DNA of 64,000 nt. Source: Muriiphilus sp048268845. GTDB lineage: Bacteria > Pseudomonadota > Alphaproteobacteria > Rhodobacterales > Rhodobacteraceae. The stretch lies in the NCBI GenBank assembly GCA_048268845.1, contig JBLWUQ010000012.1, positions 25,544 to 89,543 of the forward strand, given 5' to 3'. Positions 24,899 to 33,089 of this stretch are shown here, in pieces (position 1 is the first letter of the stretch; the number at the start of each line of letters is the position of its first letter). The notes under the pieces were generated by a model, which saw nothing but the letters and a program-made list of their open reading frames with translations, ran no database searches and was not told the origin of the DNA. A program made the position numbers and the translations under genes.

Positions 24899-25897
24899 TT
24901 ACGAGCGGACGTAGAAGCCGTCGTCGGGAATGGCGTCCATCAATCCGTTCCTGAGGAAGAACTCGGCGGCGGCGTTGACGGTCTCAACTTCGGCGGGGTC
25001 GGTCATCGAACCGTACTTGAAGCTGAGCCGGCCCGACGTGATCGCTTCCTTGAGGACTTCCGGCGCATAGCCTGCGCGGTCGCCCACGATCTGAACCGCA
25101 CTGTCGACATCACCCAGGATGCCTTCGATGCAGTCGCGGAACATGGCGTCGATCTTGGGTCCGATCCCGGGTTCACGATTCAGCAGATCTTCCGTCACGA
25201 CGGCCGAGAAATACGGCAGTTCGAGGCCGGTCTTTTCGGCATAGGCCTCGCCAACATTGTAGATGACCTGAAGGTTCGGCTCATCGGCCAGTCCCTGGGT
25301 AACGTTCGGCTCCCAGGTCAGCGCGGCATCGGCGCTACCGGCGCGCAGAAGCGCCACCGAACCGGCCGGGTTGGTCACGTTCTGGACCGTTGCCTCGGTT
25401 TCCAGATCGATGCCGAGCACTTCCTTGAGCACCGCAAGCGACACGCGGTAGGTGCCGGTGGATTGCGGTGCCGCAACCGTCTTGCCCCGGACGTCCTCGA
25501 TCGTGTCCACGCCAGTGCCTTTGGCCGACATGAAGTTGATCATCCGACCGGTCGAGATGGTGCAGACCTGCTTGATCGGCACACCCTGAAGGTAACGCAC
25601 CGCAAAGCTGTCCCAGCTGCCGATGGCGATGTCGAGATTGCCCGCGACCACGTCACCGTAATAGGTGGGCACCGACGTATAGACGATGGGCGCCTCCAGC
25701 TTGAAACCGTTCTTCTCGTCAAGCTTGTGATACTGGATGTACTCGCCGATCAGCACTGTGAACCCCGGCGTGAGCATCGGCCAGGTAATCGGTGAGTTCT
25801 GTGCCAGCGCGGCGCGTGCGCCCAACGACAGCGGCAATCCGGCCGCAGCAAATCCGGCGGCGCCTTGAAGGAATGATCTTCTGTTTGTCTTAAGCAT
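24899..25897 (-). CDS. ABC transporter substrate-binding protein (NMT1/SsuA-like, Tat leader)
   Basis: A 332-residue periplasmic binding protein. The leader MLKTNRRSFLQGAAGFAAAG has a twin-arginine motif (RRSFLQG) and ends near ALAQ, so it is probably exported folded by Tat. The mature part has the NitT/TauT type II binding-protein fold (TVAAPQSTGTYRVSLAVLKE, GSADAALTWEPNVTQGL). I chose ATG 25897 because GGAGG lies 5 nt upstream. It is the first gene of the second operon. The ligand is unknown; it should be the acid activated by the CoA ligase. Confidence 0.92.
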   Translation of the reverse strand: MLKTNRRSFLQGAAGFAAAGLPLSLGARAALAQNSPITWPMLTPGFTVLIGEYIQYHKLDEKNGFKLEAPIVYTSVPTYYGDVVAGNLDIAIGSWDSFAVRYLQGVPIKQVCTISTGRMINFMSAKGTGVDTIEDVRGKTVAAPQSTGTYRVSLAVLKEVLGIDLETEATVQNVTNPAGSVALLRAGSADAALTWEPNVTQGLADEPNLQVIYNVGEAYAEKTGLELPYFSAVVTEDLLNREPGIGPKIDAMFRDCIEGILGDVDSAVQIVGDRAGYAPEVLKEAITSGRLSFKYGSMTDPAEVETVNAAAEFFLRNGLMDAIPDDGFYVRS

Positions 25898-26769
25898 ATA
25901 GTCCTCCATGTGTTCGAAGTTCTCGAACTTTCAGTCAGGCCTTTGCGGTCGACTGTTGTTTTCCCCATTCGTTGAACCAATAGCGGTTCGGGTGAGGTAT
26001 TGAGAATGAATATATGTGGGTCGCAAGCCACAGGAAGTCGGAATTCGGGAACAGGCCGTCCCACTGGTGGAACACTGCAGTCGGCACGCCGCACGCTTTT
26101 CCTGGCCGCGCCGGGCTTGAAGCGGGTGCCTGGCCATCCGCCGCCAGGGCACTCGCCCCTGATTGGGTAGCCGGTTCGGCCCATGTCGCAAAGGCCGCGA
26201 GCCGTCCCAGCCAATCCGGAGAACGAGTGTCGCGATGGGTGATAGCGGTGCTGACAGGTCCGAGACAAATGATGTCTTGCGCCGAGAACGCACAAACCGC
26301 CGCCCCGGAAACCACACGCCGACCATACCTGAAACCCCCACCCGATTCGGCGATACCCGCATGGTTCCTGGGGGTCTGTTTCAGGCAGGGGCGGGAAAAC
26401 CGGCTGGAGCGCCGAAAGGACTGCAGGTCGAAGGCTCCGAACCAGCACACACTGTTCCGGCCGATGATGTCCCTTGGCGAGAACGCCGGAAAAAGCTGCA
26501 AGACCAACGATGGGACTTGCAGGCCAATGATATTGCCCGGTGGGGTCGCAGGGGCAGCGCCCCCGGCTGCGCCACCAAGGCGCCTCCCCCGCCTTGACTC
26601 ACCGCCCTCACCAGCCTAAATGCTCCACAAACCCGGAAGTGCCACAGCTTCCGGTCCCATGGCCCATGGCCGGGATCGCCCTCCGTCAGCGCGTTGCGCC
26701 CACGGGGGTGAACTCGCTTTCATGGCGCGCATCGGGGCGTGCGATGAAACGGCGAAAGGAGCCGGTGAC
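25898..26769. other. About 0.87 kb gene-poor stretch upstream of ffh
   Basis: Open frames here lack ribosome-binding sites and family-like sequence. Visible elements: two imperfect 23-bp direct repeats at 26269-26291 and 26464-26486 (both ATGATGTC then CGAGAACGC after 6 variable-rich bases); an interrupted inverted repeat CCTGAAA / TTTCAGG at about 26328-26384; a CTGCAAG / CTTGCAG stem near 26496-26522; a GGGGC-AGC-GCCCC stem near 26550-26562; and AAGGCG / CGCCTT at about 26577-26595. It should hold the promoters of the ABC operon (minus) and ffh (plus). Confidence 0.5.
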
Positions 26770-28257
26770 ATGTTCGAGAGCCTCTCAGATCGCCTGTCGG
26801 GTGTCTTCGACCGGCTGACCAAGCAGGGCGCGCTGTCCGAGGATGACGTCAAGACGGCGCTGCGCGAGGTCCGTGTGGCGCTGCTTGAGGCCGATGTCTC
26901 GCTTCCCGTCGCACGCGATTTCGTCAAGAAGGTGCAGGACAAGGCCACCGGCCAGGCGGTCACCAAATCGGTCACGCCGGGCCAGCAGGTCGTCAAGATC
27001 GTGCATGATGAACTGATCGCGGTTCTGACCGGCGCGGAAGACCCCGGCAAGCTCAAGATCGACAATCCGCCTGCCCCGATCCTCATGGTCGGGCTTCAGG
27101 GCGGCGGCAAGACCACCACCACGGCGAAACTCGCCAAACGGCTGAAAGAGCGCGACGGCAAGCGCGTGCTGATGGCCTCGCTCGACATCTACCGCCCGGC
27201 GGCGATGCAGCAGCTTGCGATTCTGGGCACCCAGATCGGCGTCGACACCCTGCCGATCGTCGTGGGGCAAAAGCCCGTCGACATTGCCAAGCGGGCGAAA
27301 CAGCAGGCGACGCTGGGCGGCTATGACGTCTACATGCTCGACACCGCCGGGCGGCTGCATATCGACGAAACGCTGATGACCGAGGTCGAGCAGGTCTCGG
27401 CCGCCGTCAATCCGCGCGAGACCCTGCTGGTGGTCGACGGGCTGACCGGCCAGGTCGCGGTCGAGGTGGCGCAGGAATTTGACGACAAGATCGGCATCTC
27501 CGGCGTCGTGCTGACCCGGATGGACGGCGACGGGCGCGGTGGTGCTGCGCTGTCGATGCGCGCTGTCACCGGCAAGCCGATCCGGTTCGTCGGCGTCGGC
27601 GAGAAGATGGACGCGCTCGAAACCTTCGAGCCCGAGCGCATTGCCGGGCGCATCCTCGGCATGGGCGACATCGTGGCGCTGGTCGAGAAGGCGCAGCAGA
27701 CCATCGAGGCCGAACAGGCCGAACGGATGATGCGCCGCTTCCAGAAGGGTCAGTTCAACATGAACGACCTGAAAAGCCAGCTTGAGCAGATGCAGAAGAT
27801 GGGCGGCATGGAAAGCGTCATGGGGATGCTGCCGGGCATGGGCAAGATGGCCAAGCAGGTGCAGGACGCGGGCTTTGACGATACCGTCATCACCCGCCAG
27901 ATCGCGCTGATCCAGTCGATGACCAAACGCGAACGCGCCAATCCGCAGCTCTTGCAGGCCAGCCGCAAGAAACGCATCGCCAAGGGGGCCGGACAGGATG
28001 TGTCCGACCTCAACAAGCTTCTGAAGATGCAGCGCCAGATGGGCGACATGATGAAGAAGATGGGCAAGATGGGCAAAGGCGGCATGCTCAAGCAGGCCAT
28101 GAAAGGCATGATGGGCAAGGGCGGAATGCCCGACATGAACGACCCCAAGGCGATGGAAGAGGCGGCGAAGATGCTGGGCGCCAAGGGCGGGATGCCCGGA
28201 CTTGGCGGCGGCATGGGTCTGCCCCCGGGCCTGTCGGGTTTTGGAAAGAAGAAGTAG
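26770..28257 (+). CDS. ffh: Signal recognition particle protein Ffh
   Basis: A 495-residue SRP54 GTPase that binds 4.5S RNA and signal peptides of nascent membrane proteins. N domain from MFESLSDRLSGVFDRL; G domain with G1 GLQGGGKTTTTAKL, G3 DTAGRL and G4 TRMDGDGRGG; and a methionine-rich M domain from about residue 320, with a long Met/Gly-Lys-rich C-terminal tail (KMGKMGKGGMLKQAMKGM). I chose ATG 26770 since AAAGGAG lies 9 nt upstream; an in-frame ATG at 26620 adds 50 residues unlike Ffh. Its TAG overlaps the GTG of the next gene. Confidence 0.97.
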   Translation: MFESLSDRLSGVFDRLTKQGALSEDDVKTALREVRVALLEADVSLPVARDFVKKVQDKATGQAVTKSVTPGQQVVKIVHDELIAVLTGAEDPGKLKIDNPPAPILMVGLQGGGKTTTTAKLAKRLKERDGKRVLMASLDIYRPAAMQQLAILGTQIGVDTLPIVVGQKPVDIAKRAKQQATLGGYDVYMLDTAGRLHIDETLMTEVEQVSAAVNPRETLLVVDGLTGQVAVEVAQEFDDKIGISGVVLTRMDGDGRGGAALSMRAVTGKPIRFVGVGEKMDALETFEPERIAGRILGMGDIVALVEKAQQTIEAEQAERMMRRFQKGQFNMNDLKSQLEQMQKMGGMESVMGMLPGMGKMAKQVQDAGFDDTVITRQIALIQSMTKRERANPQLLQASRKKRIAKGAGQDVSDLNKLLKMQRQMGDMMKKMGKMGKGGMLKQAMKGMMGKGGMPDMNDPKAMEEAAKMLGAKGGMPGLGGGMGLPPGLSGFGKKK

Positions 28258-28865
28258 TGCCCGCTTCCGCCACATATCCCCACGAAGCCGCGCCGCACGG
28301 CACCTCGGCCGCACTCGCCGCCAGCCTGCGCGCGCTGCTGCCCCGGATCGAGACCGCACGCCTGATCCTGCGCGCGCCCGAAATCACCGATTTTCCGGTG
28401 TTCGACGCGATCTTCGAAAGCCCGCGCGCGGCCTTCATGGGCGGCCCGTTCGACCGCTCCGGCGCCTGGGACGAGTTCACCGAATGTGTCTCGGGCTGGC
28501 TGCTGCGCGGCCACGGCGCATGGGCGATCACCCGCAAGGATAGTGGCGAAACCATCGGCTTCACCCTCATCCACATGGAATACGGCGACCGTGAACCGGA
28601 GTTGGGCTGGTATCTGTCCGAGGGTGCCGAGGGTCAGGGTTTCGCCTTCGAGGCAGCATCGGCCGCGCGCACCCATGCGCTCGACACCCTCGTCCTGCCC
28701 GCGCTGGTCAGCTATATCGACCCGCCCAACCGCCGCTCGATCCGGCTGGCCGAGAAACTCGGCGCATGGCGTGACGATGTTGCGGCGGCCGACTTCGACG
28801 ACGACGTGCTGGTCTACCGCCACGCCCCTGCCGCCGACGATGGCGGGATGGAGGCCTATTCATGA
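28257..28865 (+). CDS. GNAT-family N-acetyltransferase (RimJ/RimL type), copy 1 of 3
   Basis: A 202-residue GNAT protein of the Acetyltransf_3 (RimJ-like) type: ETARLILRAPEITDFPVF at the start, the acetyl-CoA-binding GWYLSEGAEGQGFAFEAASAAR region, and SYIDPPNRRSIRLAEKLGA. GTG 28257 shares one base with the ffh stop (TAGTG), so it is coupled to ffh. An extra N-terminal 30 residues are lacking in the two following paralogues. Target (small molecule or protein N-terminus) unknown. Confidence 0.85.
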   Translation: MPASATYPHEAAPHGTSAALAASLRALLPRIETARLILRAPEITDFPVFDAIFESPRAAFMGGPFDRSGAWDEFTECVSGWLLRGHGAWAITRKDSGETIGFTLIHMEYGDREPELGWYLSEGAEGQGFAFEAASAARTHALDTLVLPALVSYIDPPNRRSIRLAEKLGAWRDDVAAADFDDDVLVYRHAPAADDGGMEAYS

Positions 28866-29392
28866 GCCTGACCCTCGACATCCCCACCCTGACCACCGAG
28901 CGGCTGATCCTGCGCGTCCCCGAAGCGCGCGATTTCGACGCCGTCGCGCAGTTCTACTCCGAGCCGCGCAGCGAAGGCTTCGGCGGCGTCATTTCGCGCG
29001 ATCAGAGCTGGCGCTGGTTCGCCTCCAACATCGGCCATTTTGCCCTGCGCGGCTATGGGTTCTGGATGGTCGAAACCAAGGCGGGCGAGCCGATCGGCAT
29101 GGTCGGCCTCTGGTATCCCGAAGGCTGGCCCGAGCCGGAAATCGGCTGGTTCGTGCATACCACGACGCTTGAGGGCAAGGGCTATGCCCGCGAGGCCGCC
29201 GAAGCCATGCGCGCCCATGCCTACGGGCCGCTCGGCTTCACCACGCTGATTTCGCTGATCGTCGAGGGCAACGACCGTTCCGCCAACCTCGCGACCCGGC
29301 TTGGCGCGTGGTATGAGGCTGACTGGACCTCACCGACCGGCCACGTCACCCGGATTTTCCGCCACCCCGCGCCCGGCGAGGTGCCGACGTGA
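28862..29392 (+). CDS. GNAT-family N-acetyltransferase, copy 2 of 3
   Basis: A 176-residue RimJ/RimL-type acetyltransferase: LTTERLILRVPEARDFDAV, then GMVGLWYPEGWPEPEIGWFVHTTTLEGKGYAREAAEAMRAHAYG, and GNDRSANLATRLGAWYE. It shares the LWYPxGWPEPExGW segment with copy 3, showing a recent duplication of these two. Start overlaps copy 1 by 4 bp (ATGA). Confidence 0.87.
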   Translation: MSLTLDIPTLTTERLILRVPEARDFDAVAQFYSEPRSEGFGGVISRDQSWRWFASNIGHFALRGYGFWMVETKAGEPIGMVGLWYPEGWPEPEIGWFVHTTTLEGKGYAREAAEAMRAHAYGPLGFTTLISLIVEGNDRSANLATRLGAWYEADWTSPTGHVTRIFRHPAPGEVPT

Positions 29393-29931
29393 CCGCGCTG
29401 GCCCCGACCACGTTCGAAATCCCGACGCTTGAAACCGCGCGGCTGATCCTGCGCGCGCCCAAGCCCTGCGACTTCGAGGATGAGGCCGCGTTCTTTCAGA
29501 CCGAGCGTTCGCATTTCATCGGCGGCCCGCTGCCGCGCGATCAGGTCTGGCGCGTCTTGGCCGGGTTTCTCGGCCACTGGGCGCTGCGCGGTTTCGGCTT
29601 CTGGGCGCTCGAGGACAAGCAGACCGGGCACTACATGGGCCGCATCGGGCTCTGGTATCCCGATGGCTGGCCGGAGCCGGAACTTGGCTGGACGCTGATG
29701 GACAACGCCGAGGGCAAGGGGCTGGCGTTCGAGGCGACCAAGGCCGCGCGCCGCCACGCCTATGCCAAGCTGGGCTGGATCACCGCGATCTCGCTGATAC
29801 TGCCGGACAACGCCCGCTCGGTCGCGCTTGCCACCCGATTGGGTGCGACTCGCGAGTCGAGCTTCGAGCACCCCAGGCTCGGCACCTGCGAAATCTGGCG
29901 CCATCCCTCGCCCGACGAGGTGGCCGGATGA
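29389..29931 (+). CDS. GNAT-family N-acetyltransferase, copy 3 of 3
   Basis: A 180-residue GNAT protein: LETARLILRAPKPCDFEDE, MGRIGLWYPDGWPEPELGWTLMDNAEGKGLAFEATKAARRHAY, then LPDNARSVALATRLGATRE. The GTG start overlaps the stop of copy 2 (GTGA). It is followed, again with a 4-bp overlap, by chorismate mutase, so ffh, three GNATs and aroQ form one tight chain. Confidence 0.87.
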   Translation: MTALAPTTFEIPTLETARLILRAPKPCDFEDEAAFFQTERSHFIGGPLPRDQVWRVLAGFLGHWALRGFGFWALEDKQTGHYMGRIGLWYPDGWPEPELGWTLMDNAEGKGLAFEATKAARRHAYAKLGWITAISLILPDNARSVALATRLGATRESSFEHPRLGTCEIWRHPSPDEVAG

Positions 29932-30257
29932 CCAAGCGCAATGAGGCAGACATGACCGATGACGCAGCCCGCGCCGCCGCGCTCCTGAAAGATCACCGCG
30001 CCTCGATCGACCGTCTCGACGCGATCCTCGTCTACACGCTGGGCGAGCGGTTCAAGCACACCCAGGCGGTGGGCCGGCTCAAGGCCGAACACGACCTTCC
30101 CGCATCCGATCCGGCCCGCGAGGCGGCCCAGATCGAGCGGCTCGAAGACCTGGCGAAACGGGCCGATCTCGACCCGGAATTCGCCAAGGCTTTTCTGAAT
30201 TTCATCATTCGGGAAGTCATTCACCACCACGAAAGATACCAGGATGAAGGGGCCTAA
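29928..30257 (+). CDS. Chorismate mutase, AroQ type
   Basis: A 109-residue monofunctional all-helical chorismate mutase that makes prephenate for Phe/Tyr synthesis. Family signatures: LLKDHRASIDRLDAILVYTLGERFKHTQAVGRLKAEHDLP (catalytic Arg and Lys of the first and second helices), then ERLEDLAKRADLDPEFAKAFLNFIIREVIHHHE. ATG 29928 overlaps the GNAT stop; an internal ATG at 29952 also has a GAGG and could be the true start (101 residues). Confidence 0.92.
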   Translation: MTKRNEADMTDDAARAAALLKDHRASIDRLDAILVYTLGERFKHTQAVGRLKAEHDLPASDPAREAAQIERLEDLAKRADLDPEFAKAFLNFIIREVIHHHERYQDEGA

Positions 30258-30292
30258 GCCCTTCTATTAGCTAGCAAACAGGAGAAAACACC

Positions 30293-30703
30293 ATGGCTAT
30301 GAAAATCCGTCTCGCCCGCAGCGGCTCAAAGAAGCGCCCGTTCTACCGCATCGTCGCCGCCGATTCGCGCATGCCCCGCGACGGCCGCTTCATCGAGAAG
30401 CTGGGCACCTACAACCCGCTGCTGCCGAAGGACTCGGAAGAGCGCGTGAAAATGGACCTCGACGCGGTCAAGGCCTGGCTCGCCAAGGGCGCCCAGCCGA
30501 CCGACCGCGTGGCCCGGATGCTCGAAGCCGCCGGTGTGCTCGAGAAGAAAGAGCGCGCCAACCTCAAGAAGGGCGAGCCCGGCAAGAAGGCGCAGGAACG
30601 CGCCGCCGAGAAGGCCGAGAAAGAGGCCGCCGCCAACGCCCCGGTCGAAGAGCCTGCCGAGGAGCCCGTCGAGGCGCCCGCCGCCGAGGAAACCGCTGAG
30701 TAA
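30293..30703 (+). CDS. rpsP: 30S ribosomal protein S16
   Basis: A 136-residue S16. The N-terminal 80 residues are the standard protein (KIRLARSGSKKRPFYRIVAADSRMPRDGRFIEKLGTYNPL); the rest is a charged Lys/Glu then Ala/Pro/Glu-rich tail typical of alphaproteobacterial S16. CAGGAG lies 9 nt before ATG 30293. Confidence 0.98.
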   Translation: MAMKIRLARSGSKKRPFYRIVAADSRMPRDGRFIEKLGTYNPLLPKDSEERVKMDLDAVKAWLAKGAQPTDRVARMLEAAGVLEKKERANLKKGEPGKKAQERAAEKAEKEAAANAPVEEPAEEPVEAPAAEETAE

Positions 30704-30727
30704 TCAGCGGCTTCGGGTCGGTTGTCA

Positions 30728-30755
30728 GGGCGCGGGGCCAATCGGTTCCGCGCCC
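30728..30755 (+). terminator. Hairpin between rpsP and rimM
   Basis: GGGCGCGG (30728-30735) pairs with CCGCGCCC (30748-30755), and inner bases extend the stem with G-U pairs around an AATC loop. It is followed by GTTTGC, a weak U-run, so partial termination or attenuation between rpsP and rimM is possible. Confidence 0.55.
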
Positions 30756-30775
30756 GTTTGCATCAGGAGGTCGCG

Positions 30776-31288
30776 ATGAGTGATGCCCGCATCTGTGTCG
30801 GCGCCTTTGCCGGTGCCTTCGGTGTTCATGGCGAGGTGCGGCTGAAAAGCTTCTGCGCCGACCCCGAGGCGATCGCCACCTATGGCCCGCTCTGGACCGA
30901 GGCGGGCGAGCGCTCGTTCACCCTTGCCATCTCGCGCCCGATCACCAGCGGTTTCGCCGCGCAGGTTTCGGGGGTTCGCACCAAGGAAGAGGCCGAAACG
31001 CTGAAGGGCACAAGGCTGTTCGCGGATCGTGACGCCCTGCCCTCGCTGCCGGATGACGAGTATTACCACGCCGATCTGATCGGGCTGTCGGTGTTCGACA
31101 CGGGCGGCAAGATGCTGGGAACCGTGGTCGCGGTGCACAACCACGGTGCGGGCGACATCCTCGAAATCACCGGCCCCGGCATCGAGACGCCGGTGCTGCT
31201 GCCCTTCACGCTGACCGCCGTGCCGACCGTCGATCTTGCGAGCGGACGCATCGTCACCGACCCGCCGGAGGGAGTGTTCGGGGAATGA
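30776..31288 (+). CDS. rimM: 16S rRNA processing protein RimM
   Basis: A 170-residue ribosome maturation factor that binds S19 and the 30S head. The N-terminal RimM domain (ICVGAFAGAFGVHGEVRLKSF) and the PRC-barrel domain (EYYHADLIGLSVFD...GTVVAVHNHGAGDILEI, then LLPFTLTAVPTVD) are both present. I chose ATG 30776 with CAGGAGG 6 nt upstream. The TGA overlaps the next gene's ATG. Confidence 0.96.
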   Translation: MSDARICVGAFAGAFGVHGEVRLKSFCADPEAIATYGPLWTEAGERSFTLAISRPITSGFAAQVSGVRTKEEAETLKGTRLFADRDALPSLPDDEYYHADLIGLSVFDTGGKMLGTVVAVHNHGAGDILEITGPGIETPVLLPFTLTAVPTVDLASGRIVTDPPEGVFGE

Positions 31289-32079
31289 CCCGGCGCGTGC
31301 TCGTCCACTTCGGCCTGCACAAGACCGGCACATCGACCGCCGAACGCACCTTGCTCGACAACCAGACCCGCCTCGCCCCGTTCGCCGAGATCGTGGGGCG
31401 CAAGAGCTGGCCCGAGGTCAGCAACGCCGCCAAACGCTACAGCAAAGCCCCGGCACCCGACGCGCTTGACGTTTTTGGCGCAGCGCTTGCGGCGCGGCTG
31501 GCGGGCTTGCCCACGACCGGCCCGGCGCTCTGCATCTCGAACGTCGATCTGTCCGGGCACATTCCGGGGCTCGGCAAGGTGCGTGACTACGGCGCGCTGC
31601 CCGCGCTGATCGGCGAGGTCCGCCGCCGGATTGGCGCGGCGTTCGACAAACCCGACCTGACGTTTCTGGTCTCGACACGCGAGCCGCAGGGCTGGCTGGC
31701 CAGCCTCTACTGGCAGAACCTCAAGGTCACCCGCCTGGGTCTTGAGCGCGACGCGTTCGTGACCCGCCTCGCCCCGGTGGCCGAGACCGGCCCCTTGCTC
31801 GCCGCCATCGAGGCCGAGCTTGGCGGCCACAACCTGATCCGCGCGCCGCTGGAGGAGAGCCGCAGCCACAGGCTCGGCCCGGCTTGGCCGACCCTGCGCG
31901 CGCTGGACATCCCCGAGGACGTGCGTGCCGCCCTCATCCCGCATCGCCGCCTCAAGGTCACGCCGGACGACGCGACCGTCGCGGCGGTGCTGGAATTGAA
32001 CCGCGCAGCGCTCGACGATGACGATTGCGCCGACGCCAAGGCCATGCTGATCGCGATGACCGGACTGGCCGAGGACTGA
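31285..32079 (+). CDS. Sulfotransferase-like protein
   Basis: A 264-residue protein with an N-terminal P-loop GLHKTGTST of the kind that binds the 5'-phosphosulfate of PAPS in sulfotransferases, and a STREPQGWLASLYWQ segment resembling their 3'-phosphate-binding Arg/Ser region. The rest is not strongly family-like. It sits inside the rpsP-rimM-trmD run (4-bp overlap with rimM) but has no evident ribosome link. Acceptor unknown. Confidence 0.65.
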   Translation: MTRRVLVHFGLHKTGTSTAERTLLDNQTRLAPFAEIVGRKSWPEVSNAAKRYSKAPAPDALDVFGAALAARLAGLPTTGPALCISNVDLSGHIPGLGKVRDYGALPALIGEVRRRIGAAFDKPDLTFLVSTREPQGWLASLYWQNLKVTRLGLERDAFVTRLAPVAETGPLLAAIEAELGGHNLIRAPLEESRSHRLGPAWPTLRALDIPEDVRAALIPHRRLKVTPDDATVAAVLELNRAALDDDDCADAKAMLIAMTGLAED

Positions 32080-32149
32080 TTTTCCGGTGGCATTGCCCGC
32101 CGGTTTCGCCTTTTCTGGGCAAGACGCGCGCACCGGGGGAGGCGAGCCC

Positions 32150-33046
32150 ATGATCAGCCGATACAGCCGAACCGGGCTTTTGCTTCTGAGCGGCGCGCTC
32201 TACGGCGGCGTGGTGCTGGCGGGGCTGGCCGGGCATCCGTTCCGGGTGCTGCCGGTCTACGCCGCGCTGTTCCTGCTCTATATCGCCGCGACGCGCAAAC
32301 CCGACATGGCGACCGGCGCGGGCTGGGCCGGGCTTGCGATCTTGGCGCTGGTGCAGGTCGGCCTGGTGGCGCTGTGCTATGGCATCGGGATGCTGGCGGC
32401 ACAGGTGGTCGGCATCGTGGCACTGCCGGTCTGGCTGCCGCTGGCGATCACCGCAGCGGCGGCGGGCTATGGCGCCTGGGCGTTTCGCGATGCGGCCGAG
32501 ATGGAGGTGTTTCTCGACTCCGCCCTGAAGGAGCTCGCGGTGATGGGTGCCGACCAACCGGCACCGGGGGCCGATCCCTGGCCCGACCCTGACCCGAAGG
32601 CGACCGCCGCGCTGGATCGCGCGCTGGAGGCTCTGCGCGCGGTCGAGCGCATCAATGTCGGGCCTGTCGACCCCATCGTGCAGCGGCTGGAGGCCGAGGT
32701 GAAGGCCACGGCGTTCGATCCCTTCTATGACGCGGCGGGCGGCGACGGCGAAGCGGGTTCGGTGATCGACTTCGCGCTGTTGCGCTACGTCGCCAGTCCG
32801 GCGATCCAGAACGAACTGATCACGCGGGGCGAGGCCGGGCTTGCCCCCACGCTGCTCTTGAACGCGCCGCATCCCTCGGTCCGGAACGAGGCCCGCGCCC
32901 GTGTCATGGACCTTGTCGACGCCCAAGCGCCGCGCAATCAATTGCCGGACCCTGACTGGCTGGCCGAGCTTGACGCCACCTTCCCCGGCGAGGGCTACGG
33001 CGAGCTGATCGCGCTGTGCGCAACCGTGCCGGATGCGGCCCATTGA
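32150..33046 (+). CDS. Hypothetical membrane protein with three to four N-terminal helices
   Basis: A 298-residue protein. Residues about 8-110 hold hydrophobic helices (LLLLSGALYGGVVLAGLAG, VLPVYAALFLLYIAA, AGLAILALVQVGLVALCYGIG, VVGIVALPVWLPLAITAAAAG); the rest is a soluble, Asp/Glu/Ala-rich domain. I chose ATG 32150 with GGGGAGG upstream; the frame could begin at 32087 but without such a site. No family recognised. It is 43 bp upstream of trmD and probably co-transcribed. Confidence 0.7.
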   Translation: MISRYSRTGLLLLSGALYGGVVLAGLAGHPFRVLPVYAALFLLYIAATRKPDMATGAGWAGLAILALVQVGLVALCYGIGMLAAQVVGIVALPVWLPLAITAAAAGYGAWAFRDAAEMEVFLDSALKELAVMGADQPAPGADPWPDPDPKATAALDRALEALRAVERINVGPVDPIVQRLEAEVKATAFDPFYDAAGGDGEAGSVIDFALLRYVASPAIQNELITRGEAGLAPTLLLNAPHPSVRNEARARVMDLVDAQAPRNQLPDPDWLAELDATFPGEGYGELIALCATVPDAAH

Positions 33047-33089
33047 GAAACCCGTTCTCTTGCGCCGAGCGCCATAGTAGGACAGCGCC

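Noticed and set aside
26014..26619. A 201-residue plus-strand ORF upstream of ffh
   Set aside because: No ribosome-binding site, no family-like sequence, and the frame runs through hairpins and repeats.
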